A stretch of 64,000 bases of DNA from an uncultured Pelagibacteraceae bacterium (GCA_902626725.1 CACOGI010000003.1:30434-94433); one strand, 5' to 3'; shown: positions 17,360 through 27,120, counted from the stretch's first letter. Notes: generated from the sequence alone by a model not told the origin. Program-made: numbers and translations.

Positions 17360-18403
17360 CTATTTTTTTCCTATTATTTCAGAAAAATTAGAAACACCAT
17401 CTTTTATCAATAATTCCTTAAGCTCATTTTTAATAAAGGTAACTATATTTGGTCCTCTAAAGACCATTCCCGTATAGAGTTGAACAAAATTAGCTCCAGC
17501 TAAAAATTTTTCATAAGCACTTTTTCCAGAGTCTACCCCACCTACACCGATTATCTTAATTCTTCCTTTAAGAATTTTGAAAAATTTATTTATTAATTTT
17601 GTTGATTTTTCCTCTATTGGCTTACCTGATAAACCTCCTTTTTGATGCTTTTGTACATTCATTAATTTGTCTCTAGTTGCGTCTGATGTATTGGAAATAA
17701 TTATAACCTCCACATTATTACTTAAAAGCACTTCACATATTTTATTTATTTCCTGATCATCAATATCTGGAGATACTTTTACAGCTATAGGAACCTGTGA
17801 ACTTAAATTTTTTTTTTCTTTTTCAATAGCTTTTAATAAATTGTTTAATCTTGACTGTTTATGGAAACTTCTAAGATCTTCAGTATTTGGTGACGAAATA
17901 TTAATTGTAATGTAGTCAGCTAAATTGTGGAAAGTTTTTAATCCTATTATATAATCATCTAATCTATCTGATGTATTTTTGTTCGGTCCTATATTAATTC
18001 CAAGTATGCCTGTTGGTTTATTAGATTTTATTCTATCAAAAATATTGTTAGCTCCTCGATTATTAAAGCCTAACCTATTAATTAATGCTTCATCTTCTAC
18101 TAATCTAAAAACTCGTGGCTTAGGATTTCCAGATTGCATTAAAGGTGTTATTGTTCCAACTTCAACAAAACCAAATCCTAATTTAAATAATGGATTGTAT
18201 ACCTCAGCATTTTTATCAAAACCTGCTGCCATCCCGATCGGATTTTTTAAATCTTTATTAAATAATTTTGTTTCAAATAAAGTATTGTCACTATCTTCAT
18301 TTAAAGTGTTTGGAATAAAATTAAATTTTAAAGATTTAATAGCCAAATTATGAGCAGTTTCTGGATCTAATTTGAAAATTAAAGATCTTAAATTTGAAAA
18401 CAT
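17360..18403 (-). CDS. pyrD: Dihydroorotate dehydrogenase (quinone), class 2
   Basis: Membrane-associated FMN enzyme of 347 residues that oxidises dihydroorotate to orotate in pyrimidine synthesis and passes electrons to ubiquinone. The N-terminal amphipathic extension (LIFKLDPETAHNLAIKSL) marks class 2. Then come NPIGMAAGFDKNA, GFVEVGTITP, NRLGFNNRGA, the catalytic base region INISSPNTEDLR and the FMN phosphate site GVGGVDSGKSA. It follows lysS directly: its ATG overlaps the end of lysS by one base. Confidence 0.96.
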   Translation of the reverse strand: MFSNLRSLIFKLDPETAHNLAIKSLKFNFIPNTLNEDSDNTLFETKLFNKDLKNPIGMAAGFDKNAEVYNPLFKLGFGFVEVGTITPLMQSGNPKPRVFRLVEDEALINRLGFNNRGANNIFDRIKSNKPTGILGINIGPNKNTSDRLDDYIIGLKTFHNLADYITINISSPNTEDLRSFHKQSRLNNLLKAIEKEKKNLSSQVPIAVKVSPDIDDQEINKICEVLLSNNVEVIIISNTSDATRDKLMNVQKHQKGGLSGKPIEEKSTKLINKFFKILKGRIKIIGVGGVDSGKSAYEKFLAGANFVQLYTGMVFRGPNIVTFIKNELKELLIKDGVSNFSEIIGKK

Positions 18404-19965
18404 TATTTAATTTTATTTAATATAAGATCTTTTGTTTCTTTAACACCAAAAAAACTTATAAAAAAACCCATTCTTGGACCATTTTCGACACCAAATACAA
18501 CTTCATAAATGAGTTTAAACCAATCTCTTAGATTTTCAGAATAACCATTTTCTTTACCAGTGGAATAAATTATTGTTTGAATATCTTCTGGCTTCATTTG
18601 ATCATTGCATTTATCTAAATTTTTAATTAGAGAATTTAAAGCTTTTTTCTCTAAATTATTTGGTATTTTATATTTTTTTCTTAATTTAATGACATCATTA
18701 AAATACTTAATAGCGTATCCAATTAGCCTATCAAATATGGGATGTTCTTTTTCTAAAATACTTTTTTTATATTTTTTAACAAATTTCCATAAAAGTTCTT
18801 TAGTGTCTGCATTACTCGTTTCTACAAGATTAAGAAGCATTGAAAAAGACATAATTGTATTTTCTTTTGGCACTTGACTATTATGCACATGCCATAAAGG
18901 ATTCATCAGCAATTGAAATTCATCTTGTGTTTTTGCTTTTTCAATCAAATCTAAATATTCATCTACAGCTTTTGGAACAATTTCTTTATATAGTTTTTTT
19001 GCTCTTCTAGGATTTTGATACATAAATAATGACAGACTTTCTGGGGAAGCATATTCTAACCACTGATCAATTGTAATACCATTGCCCTTTGATTTTGAAA
19101 TTTTTTCACCTTTTTCGTCTAGGAACAATTCATAAGCGAATCCTGATGGATTTATTTTACCAATAAGTTTAATTATTTTTGTAGATAAAATTGCACTTTC
19201 GATTAAATCTTTTCCATACATTTCAAAGTCAATATCTAGAGCATACCACCTCATAGCCCAATCTACTTTCCATTGTAATTTACAATTTCCATTTAAAATA
19301 CTTCGTTCTAGTTCCTTTCCATTATTATCAAAAATAATTTTTGATTTTTCTTTGTCAATTTTTTTAACAGGTATTTCTAGTACTGTTCCTGTCTCAGGAC
19401 ATATAGGTAAAAATGGACTATAAGTTTTTTGTCTTTCTTTTCCTAATGTTGGCAATATAATATTCATTATTCCATCATAATTTTCTAAAATAGTCTGAAG
19501 TGCTGAATTAAAAAAACCTGACTTATAAAGAGAGGTAGAACTTTTAAATGTATAATTAAAATTGAAATTATTTAAAAAAGTTTTTAACATCTCATTATTA
19601 TGCTCACCAAAACTTTTGAATTTTTTAAAAGGATCAGGAACTTCTGTAAGTGGTTTGTGCAAATTTTTTTCTAATAACTCTTTATTTGGAATATTTTCAG
19701 GAACTTTTCTTAAACCATCCATATCATCGGAAAATGTGATAATTTCTTTAGGTAGATCTGTTAATTGATCTAAAGCATTTACCATCATCGATGTTCTTGC
19801 AACTTCACCAAAAGTGCCTATATGAGGAAGCCCACTGGGACCATAACCAGTTTGAAGAGTTATTTTACCCTTTTTTTCAATAATTGATTTTCTTTCCTTA
19901 AGCAATTTTTTAGCCTCAACAAATGGCCATGCATTGGTTTTTTCTAAATTTTCTTTTTTAATCAT
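18403..19965 (-). CDS. lysS: Lysyl-tRNA synthetase, class I
   Basis: Charges tRNA-Lys. The 520-residue protein is the class I (archaeal-type) enzyme found in most alphaproteobacteria and is unrelated to the class II LysS of E. coli. The HIGH-type motif is GPSGLPHIGTFGE (about residue 45) and the KMSKS-type motif is KISKSKGNG (about residue 290), with a helical anticodon-binding region after it. It is first in a unit lysS-pyrD. The divergent gap to trkH (88 bases) contains an AT-only hairpin (ATAATAT/ATATTAT, 19977-19993) but no clear promoter. Confidence 0.96.
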   Translation of the reverse strand: MIKKENLEKTNAWPFVEAKKLLKERKSIIEKKGKITLQTGYGPSGLPHIGTFGEVARTSMMVNALDQLTDLPKEIITFSDDMDGLRKVPENIPNKELLEKNLHKPLTEVPDPFKKFKSFGEHNNEMLKTFLNNFNFNYTFKSSTSLYKSGFFNSALQTILENYDGIMNIILPTLGKERQKTYSPFLPICPETGTVLEIPVKKIDKEKSKIIFDNNGKELERSILNGNCKLQWKVDWAMRWYALDIDFEMYGKDLIESAILSTKIIKLIGKINPSGFAYELFLDEKGEKISKSKGNGITIDQWLEYASPESLSLFMYQNPRRAKKLYKEIVPKAVDEYLDLIEKAKTQDEFQLLMNPLWHVHNSQVPKENTIMSFSMLLNLVETSNADTKELLWKFVKKYKKSILEKEHPIFDRLIGYAIKYFNDVIKLRKKYKIPNNLEKKALNSLIKNLDKCNDQMKPEDIQTIIYSTGKENGYSENLRDWFKLIYEVVFGVENGPRMGFFISFFGVKETKDLILNKIK

Positions 19966-20053
19966 GAATATTTCTAATAATATCTAATATTATAGATTTA
20001 GTTAATTCATATAGAGTTGAAATTTATTTACCATAAAATAATGTTCTTTCAAA

Positions 20054-21493
20054 ATGTCTAATTATAAAACAGTTTTTTTTACTCTTGGAATATTACAGAT
20101 AATTCTTGGAATTTTTATGCTCATTCCGATTATAGCTCAATTTTTTTACAAAGAAATTGACTCTTCTTTTTTTGGTGCATCTTTAGTAACAATTATTTTT
20201 GGAACTTTATTTTTTTTATCAAATTTAGATCATGAAAAAAAACTAAGTTTACAACAAGCCTTTTTGTTAACTTCGTTATCTTGGCTAAGTATAGCAATTT
20301 TTGGATCTTTGCCATTTTTTTTTTCAAACCTTAACTTTTCATTTACTAATGCTTTTTTTGAAAGTATGTCAGGAATAACAACAACTGGTTCTACAATCAT
20401 TAAAAACTTAGAAAATATGCCAAAGAGTATTTTATTATGGAGAGCTATTCTCCAATGGTTAGGAGGCATAGGAATTATTATTATGGCAATTACATTGATG
20501 CCAATAATGAATGTAGGTGGTATGCAATTATTCAAAATTTCAAGTAATGACTCTTCTGAAAAAATACTTCCAAAATCAAAGGAAATTGCATTAAGATTAA
20601 TTTATATATATTCGGGTCTTACAATACTTTGTGCAATAACCTATGGTATTTTTGGAATGAATATTTTTGACAGTATAACTCATGCAATGACCACATTGGC
20701 AACCGGTGGTTTTTCAAATTACAATAAATCAATCGGTTTTTTTAATAGCATAGCAATTGAAACATCAGCTATGATTTTCATTATCCTGGGAAGCTTACCT
20801 TTTATCGCTTATATAAAATTTATTAATGGGAATAGAAAAATTTTTCTTTCCGATTCACAAATCATTTCTTTTTTTAAAATAATATTTGTTAGCATCATTA
20901 TTTTATCAATTTATTTATTTTTGAGTGACTATGGTTCATTTAATATACGATCGATTTTTTTTAATGTGATTTCAATTTTAACAGGTACAGGCTTCGTAAA
21001 TGCTCAATTTGATAGTTGGGGCAGCTTTCCATTAGTTGTTTTTATAATATTAATGTTTATTGGTGGATGTGCTGGTTCAACAACGTGTGGAGTAAAAATT
21101 TTTAGATTTCAAATTTTGTACTTATTTATTATAAATCAATTAAAAAAGATAATTTATCCAAAAGGAATTTTTGTTATTAAATATGATCGGAGTACAGTCG
21201 ACGAAAAATTTATATCGTCAATAATTTCTTTTATATTTTTTTATTTTGTAATTTTTTTTATCTTAACGGCCTTACTTTCCTTATCTGGTTTGGATTTCAT
21301 TACATCTATATCCGGGGCTGCTACGTCTATTTCTAATGTTGGACCAGGATTAGGTTCTACAATAGGTCCAAATGGGAATTTTTCATCTCTCCCTGATATT
21401 TCAAAATGGATATTATCAATGGGAATGATTTTAGGAAGATTAGAATTATTTGCAATTCTAGTTTTGTTTTTACCTTCTTTTTGGAGAAATTAA
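20054..21493 (+). CDS. trkH: Trk-type potassium uptake protein TrkH
   Basis: Inner-membrane K+ translocating subunit of 479 residues with about ten hydrophobic helices and four pore-loop repeats. The first filter region is visible as MSGITTTGSTII, the second as MTTLATGGFSNYN, the third as LTGTGFVNAQF and the fourth as ISNVGPGLGSTIGPNG. A conserved glycine-rich GGCAGSTTCGVKIFR segment lies in the fourth-helix region. TrkH needs the regulatory NAD-binding protein TrkA, which is not in the window. The AmpG-like gene follows after 2 bases. Confidence 0.94.
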   Translation: MSNYKTVFFTLGILQIILGIFMLIPIIAQFFYKEIDSSFFGASLVTIIFGTLFFLSNLDHEKKLSLQQAFLLTSLSWLSIAIFGSLPFFFSNLNFSFTNAFFESMSGITTTGSTIIKNLENMPKSILLWRAILQWLGGIGIIIMAITLMPIMNVGGMQLFKISSNDSSEKILPKSKEIALRLIYIYSGLTILCAITYGIFGMNIFDSITHAMTTLATGGFSNYNKSIGFFNSIAIETSAMIFIILGSLPFIAYIKFINGNRKIFLSDSQIISFFKIIFVSIIILSIYLFLSDYGSFNIRSIFFNVISILTGTGFVNAQFDSWGSFPLVVFIILMFIGGCAGSTTCGVKIFRFQILYLFIINQLKKIIYPKGIFVIKYDRSTVDEKFISSIISFIFFYFVIFFILTALLSLSGLDFITSISGAATSISNVGPGLGSTIGPNGNFSSLPDISKWILSMGMILGRLELFAILVLFLPSFWRN

Positions 21494-21495
21494 AT

Positions 21496-22872
21496 ATGCT
21501 AGAATTTAAAAAACAATCTTTTTCAGAAATGTTTTCGGTTTATTTTGATAAAAGAATGTTAAAAATTTTATTATTAGGGGCTATTTCTGGTTTCCCTTGG
21601 GTTTTAATTGGTAGCAGTTTAAGTTTGTGGTTAAAAGAAGATGGATTAAGTAGATCAACTATAGGCTGGGCAGGATTAATTTTTGGAGTTTATGCGTTTA
21701 ATTATTTATGGGCTCCTTTAGTAGATAGAATACAAATTCCTTTTTTAACAAAAAAGATTGGCCATAGAAGAGGGTGGATTGTTCTAATGCAAATCATAAT
21801 TCTGCTTTCTCTTATTTTATGGAGTATAACTAGTCCAATCGAAAATTTAGCTTTTATAATTACAGTAGGTCTGATTATCGCTATCGCATCAGCTACTCAA
21901 GACATAACTGTTGATGCTTTAAGAATTGAACAAATTGGTGAAAATGAAGGAAAATCAATGGCTGCTGGAGCAGCGATGGCTGTGGTAGGTTGGTGGAGCG
22001 GGTACAAACTTGGAGGCGTACTATCTCTGTTTTCAGCAGAATTTTTACAAAATAAAGATTTTGAAAATTACTGGCAAATTACTTTTTTAATTTTAGGTAT
22101 AATAATAATTTTTATGAACATTGGTTTAATGTTCGTTAATGAAGATAATGTATCTGAAAGACAAAGTAGACAAAAAGAAAATGATAAATTTATTTCAGAT
22201 AAGCTCGGTAATGAAAATTTTTTTAAAAAATTTTTAACATGGATGGGTGGAACTGTAAGTGGTCCTATAATCAGCTTTTTTAAGAAAAATGGCTTTTCTA
22301 TTGCGATTGGAATTTTAGGTTTTGTTTTCCTTTTTAAAGTTGGTGAGGCTTTTCTAGGCAGAATGTCGATAATTTTCTATAAAGAAATAGGTTTCAGTAA
22401 ATCTGATATCGCAATTTATTCAAAAACATTAGGTTGGATTACAACTGTAATATTTACGCTTTTAGGAGGATTGTTTGTAATAAGATCTGGTGTTTTAAAA
22501 GCGATGTTTTTGGCAGGAATTATTATGGCAACTACAAACCTTTTATTTAGTGTCCTTGCTTGGAGTGAAAAATCAGAAATTTTATTTGCTATCGCTGTTA
22601 TTTTTGATGATATCGCAGCAGCATTTGCTACAGTTGCTTTTGTAGCATTTATATCTCTTTTAGTTGATCGAGCATACACAGCAACACAGTATGCCCTTTT
22701 GGCATCGATTGGAACTGCAGGAAGGACAACTTTGGCATCATCCTCTGGAGCGTTAGTAGATTGGTTAAATGGTGATTGGGGTATCTTTTTTATATTAACA
22801 GCATTAATGGTAATACCCTCTCTTATCATATTGTGGATAATGAGAAACAAACTTCAGCTTAGTGAAAAATAA
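21496..22872 (+). CDS. ampG: AmpG-like muropeptide permease (MFS)
   Basis: Membrane transporter of 458 residues with about 12 to 14 hydrophobic segments. Diagnostic AmpG/PAT motifs are LWLKEDGLSRSTIGWAGL, YAFNYLWAPLVDR, the stretch IASATQDITVDALRIE and FLARMSIIFY-like GRMSIIFYKEIG. AmpG imports GlcNAc-anhydroMurNAc peptides from the periplasm for cell-wall recycling. I chose ATG 21496, 2 bases after trkH. The open frame extends upstream to 21406 but that would overlap trkH by 88 bases and add a non-family N-terminus. The 3' end overlaps the NlpC/P60 peptidase gene by 11 bases, which ties import to peptide cleavage. Confidence 0.88.
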   Translation: MLEFKKQSFSEMFSVYFDKRMLKILLLGAISGFPWVLIGSSLSLWLKEDGLSRSTIGWAGLIFGVYAFNYLWAPLVDRIQIPFLTKKIGHRRGWIVLMQIIILLSLILWSITSPIENLAFIITVGLIIAIASATQDITVDALRIEQIGENEGKSMAAGAAMAVVGWWSGYKLGGVLSLFSAEFLQNKDFENYWQITFLILGIIIIFMNIGLMFVNEDNVSERQSRQKENDKFISDKLGNENFFKKFLTWMGGTVSGPIISFFKKNGFSIAIGILGFVFLFKVGEAFLGRMSIIFYKEIGFSKSDIAIYSKTLGWITTVIFTLLGGLFVIRSGVLKAMFLAGIIMATTNLLFSVLAWSEKSEILFAIAVIFDDIAAAFATVAFVAFISLLVDRAYTATQYALLASIGTAGRTTLASSSGALVDWLNGDWGIFFILTALMVIPSLIILWIMRNKLQLSEK

Positions 22873-23596
22873 TTTTTTTAATAAACCAGTAACAAACATT
22901 AATTTGAAACCTTCATCAAATTCAGAGGTTGTATCTCAAATTTTATATGGGGAAAAATTTAGAATAATTTCAAAAAAAAAAGGATGGATTAAAATCAAAA
23001 CTACTTATGATAATTATTCAGGATATATTAAAGAAAATAAATTTTTTAATAAATTTAGACCAACAAATAAAATCTATAAATTAAATGCTCGAATTTTTAA
23101 AAAAAAGGGAAATAGATTTTTACAAACAGAAAATTTTTTATATTTTGGGTCTGGTATTTCAATAAAGAATAAAAGTAAAAAATTTTTGGAATTTGAAAAA
23201 AATAAATGGATAAAAAAAATCGATACAAAAAATATTAATCATTTCGAGAAAGATATCTTGAAGATTTTAAAATTATTTCTTAATACTAAGTATTTATGGG
23301 GTGGTAAAACATCTAATGGGATAGATTGCTCTGCTTTAATACAAATTTTTTTTTACTATAATAGAATTTTCTTTCCTAGGGACTCTAAAGATCAGTTAAA
23401 ATATTGTAAAAAAAAAATAAATAAAAGATTTATAAAAGATAAAATTATTTTCTGGAAAGGTCATGTCGCATACTGTTCAAATAAAAAAAAATTAATCCAT
23501 GCTTACGGGCCAAAAAAAAGAGTTTTGATAATGAATATAAATAAAACTATTAAAAAGATATTTAAAGATACTAAATTAAACCCTATATATATTTAA
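22862..23596 (+). CDS. Cytoplasmic SH3 / NlpC-P60 cysteine peptidase
   Basis: C40 peptidase of 244 residues that cleaves muropeptide stems, typically at gamma-D-Glu-diamino acid bonds. An N-terminal bacterial SH3-like region (about 8-65, with GEKFRIISKKKGWIKIKT and SGYIK) and a second weak SH3-like stretch precede the catalytic domain (about 125-244). The catalytic residues are Cys156 in SNGIDCSALIQ, His201 in KGHVAYC and His213 in LIHAYG. There is no signal peptide, so it should act in the cytoplasm, like the YkfC/DPP VI-type recycling enzymes. It starts with GTG inside the end of ampG, which makes recycling of imported muropeptides the natural role. Confidence 0.86.
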   Translation: MKNNFFNKPVTNINLKPSSNSEVVSQILYGEKFRIISKKKGWIKIKTTYDNYSGYIKENKFFNKFRPTNKIYKLNARIFKKKGNRFLQTENFLYFGSGISIKNKSKKFLEFEKNKWIKKIDTKNINHFEKDILKILKLFLNTKYLWGGKTSNGIDCSALIQIFFYYNRIFFPRDSKDQLKYCKKKINKRFIKDKIIFWKGHVAYCSNKKKLIHAYGPKKRVLIMNINKTIKKIFKDTKLNPIYI

Positions 23597-23598
23597 TT

Positions 23599-25146
23599 AT
23601 GTTAACAGATCTAGAGCTGAAAGAAAAATTTCAATTACTTTCAAATAAACTCAAAGTTGGCTTGTTTCAAGAAGTAATTGATGAAACCAAAGTTTTACTT
23701 AAAAAAAGAAAACATCAAGTTTTTTATAATTTATTAAGTCTCTCTTATCAAAGTTTGGGTAAGCATGAAGAGTCTATTGAAATAATGGAGCTGGCCTTAA
23801 AAGCTAATTCAAAAAATCCACATTTTTTAAATAATATTGGTCTTTCTCACTTATCATTAAATAATTTTAAAGATGCAGAATATTACTTCAAAAGAGGCCT
23901 AGAAGAAGAACCTAATTATATTGCTATATTAAATAATCTTGGTCATCTTAAAGGTCTGCTAAACTTAAACAAAGAGGCTATATCATACTTTCAAAAAGTC
24001 CTAAAAATAAATGATAAAATGTTGGAAGCATTATATAATTTATCAATTAATTTTGAGTCTCTAGGTGAGTTTGAAAAATCATCAGAATGTTTAAAAAAAA
24101 TTTTAAAGCTTTATCCAAAATATACTCAGGCAGATCGATTATTATCCAATAAGACTAAGTATTCAAAAGATCACCCTCACTTCAATGAAATGAAAAATAA
24201 ATTAGAAAATGCTGAATTAGCAGAAATAGACAAAGCTCATTTGTATTTTGCACTTGGAAAATATTATGAGGATATTAAAGATTACGATAGTTCTTTTAAA
24301 AATTATTCACTTGGGAATAAAATATTTAAAGCACTCTATAATCATAAAACTGAGGAAAGTAAAAATGAATTTACAAAGATAAAAAATTTTGATTATGATA
24401 AGTTAAATAACGATAATAAAAAAGATTCTAAAAAATTAATATTTATTGTTGGAATGCCAAGATCTGGTACTTCATTAGTTGAGCAAATATTATCATCTCA
24501 TCAAGAGATTTATGGTGGTGGAGAATTGCCATTTTTAGAAGCAGAACTGAAAAAGAAACTTCTAAATTTAAACAAAATTCCAGATTTAAAAAACGAGGAT
24601 ATTCTTCACTTCGTTTTAGATTGTAAAAATCAATATTTAGAAAAAATTTCCAATTATGATCTTTCGAAAAAAATTTTTACAGACAAGACGTGTCTTAATT
24701 TTAGATTTATAGGATTTATCAAGCACATCTTTCCTCAAGCAAAAATCATAAATTGTAATAGGGATCCGATGGATGTAATTTGGTCGAACTTTAAAAACTA
24801 TTTTTCAAAGTCAATGCCTTTTACAAACGATCTTAATGATATTGGAAATATTTATAATTTATATAAAGATTTGATGAGTTTTTGGAGAAAAAAGTTTCCT
24901 AATTTTATTTATGATATCAATTACTCAAGTCTTGTAAATAACCCTAAACCTGAAATTGAAAAGCTATTAAAATTTTGTGAAGTACCTTGGGATGAAAATT
25001 GTTTAAATCATGATAAAAATAAAAGAGCCATTAAGACTGCTAGCTCAACACAAGCAAGAAAACCAATCTATAAATCTGCTATCAAATCCTCGGATTATTA
25101 TAAAGACTATTTAAAAAGTGTAAAAACTTTAGTAGATTCTAATTAG
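23599..25146 (+). CDS. TPR-domain sulfotransferase
   Basis: A 515-residue fusion. Residues 1-190 or so are tetratricopeptide repeats (for example NPHFLNNIGLSHLSLNNFKDA and NYIAILNNLGHLKGL). The C-terminal 230 residues are a sulfotransferase. The PAPS 5'-phosphosulfate loop is VGMPRSGTSLVEQILSSH, the 3'-phosphate site is NCNRDPMDVIWSNF, and GGGELPFLE follows the first loop as in tyrosylprotein-sulfotransferase-like families. It should transfer sulfate from PAPS to a protein, glycan or small molecule, with the TPR part choosing the target. The acceptor is unknown. It begins 2 bases after the peptidase stop codon and overlaps the convergent tyrA by 8 bases. Confidence 0.85.
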   Translation: MLTDLELKEKFQLLSNKLKVGLFQEVIDETKVLLKKRKHQVFYNLLSLSYQSLGKHEESIEIMELALKANSKNPHFLNNIGLSHLSLNNFKDAEYYFKRGLEEEPNYIAILNNLGHLKGLLNLNKEAISYFQKVLKINDKMLEALYNLSINFESLGEFEKSSECLKKILKLYPKYTQADRLLSNKTKYSKDHPHFNEMKNKLENAELAEIDKAHLYFALGKYYEDIKDYDSSFKNYSLGNKIFKALYNHKTEESKNEFTKIKNFDYDKLNNDNKKDSKKLIFIVGMPRSGTSLVEQILSSHQEIYGGGELPFLEAELKKKLLNLNKIPDLKNEDILHFVLDCKNQYLEKISNYDLSKKIFTDKTCLNFRFIGFIKHIFPQAKIINCNRDPMDVIWSNFKNYFSKSMPFTNDLNDIGNIYNLYKDLMSFWRKKFPNFIYDINYSSLVNNPKPEIEKLLKFCEVPWDENCLNHDKNKRAIKTASSTQARKPIYKSAIKSSDYYKDYLKSVKTLVDSN

Positions 25147-26038
25147 ACCTTCCAAAGTCTGGTGCATCGATATCTTGTTTTAATTTAATAATTTTTGATC
25201 TAACTTTTTTAGTTTTGATTAGTTTTTTTAAAATAGATTTGTTATTTTTATAGTTAATATCTTTTTTAAAACCTTTTAAATTTTTTATAAATAGATCTAT
25301 GGCTTTAATTAAATTGTTTTTATTATCAAAAAAAATGTCCCTCCACATAATTTCATTAGAAGCGGCTATCCTTGAAAAATCTCTTAAACCTCCTGCGCTG
25401 TATTGAATAAGATTAAATTTTTGTTTTTTTTCAAAATCTTGAGCAGATTTAACTAAATTGTAAGCAACTAGATGGGGTAAATGACTGGTAATGGAGAAAA
25501 TTTTATCATGTTTTTCGGAATTCATAATAACTGTTTTTGAACCTATTTTTTTCCAAAAAGTGTTCAAAAATTTTAAATTTTTTAAATTTGTTTTTTTATC
25601 TTTAATTAAAATACACCACTTATTATTAAACATGTTATCTTTGCCAAATTCTGGTCCACTTACTTCTGAACCTGCTATGGGATGGCTTCGAGTCCATTGA
25701 ATACCTTTTTTTAAAAATTTTTTAATGATTTTAGATGACTCAATTTTTGAAGACCCTATGTCAGTTATTAATGTTTTCGGCGAAATAAATTTATTAATCT
25801 TTAAAATAAGTGCCTTATATTCACTCATTGGTGTGCAAAAAATAATTAAATCTGAATTATCCACTCCTTCTCTCAAGGACTCAATTATTTTACCCGGTAA
25901 TCTCAATTTTTTTATTTTGGTAATATTTAATTTTGATTTCTCATATATAAATATTTTTTTTGCAATTTTTTTTTTTGCAATCGTTCTAACTAACGAGGAA
26001 CCTAACAACCCACAACCTATAATTAATACTTTTTTCAT
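25139..26038 (-). CDS. tyrA: Prephenate/arogenate dehydrogenase
   Basis: NAD(P)-dependent dehydrogenase of 299 residues for tyrosine synthesis. The N-terminal Rossmann motif is IIGCGLLGSSLV, followed by FCTPMSEYKALI. The catalytic-site elements are TDIGSSK, RSHPIAGSEVSGPEFG and ITSHLPHLVAYNLV, and the helical domain includes AGGLRDFSRIAAS. Whether it uses prephenate or arogenate cannot be read from the sequence. It overlaps the upstream hisC by 4 bases, the common hisC-tyrA(C) arrangement in alphaproteobacteria. Confidence 0.94.
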   Translation of the reverse strand: MKKVLIIGCGLLGSSLVRTIAKKKIAKKIFIYEKSKLNITKIKKLRLPGKIIESLREGVDNSDLIIFCTPMSEYKALILKINKFISPKTLITDIGSSKIESSKIIKKFLKKGIQWTRSHPIAGSEVSGPEFGKDNMFNNKWCILIKDKKTNLKNLKFLNTFWKKIGSKTVIMNSEKHDKIFSITSHLPHLVAYNLVKSAQDFEKKQKFNLIQYSAGGLRDFSRIAASNEIMWRDIFFDNKNNLIKAIDLFIKNLKGFKKDINYKNNKSILKKLIKTKKVRSKIIKLKQDIDAPDFGRSN

Positions 26039-27120
26039 TTTTTAAAAATGCTTTCAGTTACTTTCATAAACTTTAAATTTTCTTTTTTTGATCCCACTGT
26101 TAATCGCAACATATTTTTAATATTATAACCATCTTCAGTAGATCTTAATATAATTCCTTTCTTTTTCAGTTTTTCGTAAAAATATTTGGCTTTAAGTTTG
26201 CATTTTGTAAAGTTTAATAATAAAAAATTTGCGGAAACTTTGTTTGAACTAATACCATATTTATTCAAAAAATCTTTCAATTTTGTTGCATAAAAAATAT
26301 TATGTTTTATTGATTGAGATATAAATTTATTATCTTTAAGAGACTCTACTGCTGCAATTTGTGCTACCTCATTAACATTAAATGGAGGCTTAATTATATT
26401 AAGTGCCTTAATAATCTCTTTTGATCCATAGCCCCATCCAATTCGTAAAGATGATAAACCATAAATTTTTGAAAATGTTCTTAATATAAAAACATTTTTG
26501 TAATTTTTAAACAAATCTAACCCTGACTTGTAATCTACATTTTGCATATATTCTGCATAAGCATCATCTACAACTAACAATATATTTTTTCTCAATTTTT
26601 TTCTTAATTTCATAATTTCATTTTTAGTTAAATAAGTTCCAGTTGGATTATTTGGATTAGCCAAAAAAACAATCTTAGTTTTTATTGTAACCTTTTTAAG
26701 TATTTCTGAAATTGATACTTTAAATTTTTTTTCTTTTGCAAACACTACGTTTGCACCAATTATTTTTGCATATATTCTGTACATTAAAAAACTGAATTGT
26801 GGGATGATTACTTCATCTCCTGGCTTTAGTATCAGTTGGCAAATCATCTGAATTACTTCATCGGAACCGGCACCGCAAATAATTCTATCCTTATCACATT
26901 TGAACTTTTTTGATATTTTATTTCTCAGTTCCTTAGACTTGCCATCAGGATAACGAAAAAAATTCAAATTTTTTCCGATAAGAATTTTTTTTACTTTTGG
27001 ACTCACACCCAAAGCAGATTCGTTTGCAGAAAGCTTAATAACCTTCTTCAGTTTTTTAATGCTGGATTTCCCAGGTTTATAAGCCTCTAATTTAAACTTT
27101 TTAAATCTAATAGTTGTCAT
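26035..27120 (-). CDS. hisC: Histidinol-phosphate aminotransferase family (HisC-like)
   Basis: Fold-type I PLP aminotransferase of 361 residues. Motifs include KLSANESALGVSP at the N-terminus, GAGSDEVIQMICQ, LANPNNPTGTY, VVDDAYAEYM, the PLP lysine in RTFSKIYGLSSLRIGWG and the C-terminal RLTVGSKKEN. Family members transaminate histidinol phosphate, aromatic amino acids or both. Its overlap with tyrA and the lack of other his genes nearby suggest aromatic transamination as a main or second role. It is divergent from metX across a 192-base gap. Confidence 0.9.
   Translation of the reverse strand: MTTIRFKKFKLEAYKPGKSSIKKLKKVIKLSANESALGVSPKVKKILIGKNLNFFRYPDGKSKELRNKISKKFKCDKDRIICGAGSDEVIQMICQLILKPGDEVIIPQFSFLMYRIYAKIIGANVVFAKEKKFKVSISEILKKVTIKTKIVFLANPNNPTGTYLTKNEIMKLRKKLRKNILLVVDDAYAEYMQNVDYKSGLDLFKNYKNVFILRTFSKIYGLSSLRIGWGYGSKEIIKALNIIKPPFNVNEVAQIAAVESLKDNKFISQSIKHNIFYATKLKDFLNKYGISSNKVSANFLLLNFTKCKLKAKYFYEKLKKKGIILRSTEDGYNIKNMLRLTVGSKKENLKFMKVTESIFKK

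Noticed and set aside
19977..19993. Hairpin ATAATAT/ATATTAT between lysS and trkH as a terminator or operator
   Set aside because: The stem is all A-T, it lies in a divergent region where no terminator is expected, and such short repeats arise often by chance here.
21406..21495. Longer AmpG N-terminus starting at 21406
   Set aside because: It would overlap trkH by 88 bases in another frame, and the ATG at 21496 gives the normal family start.
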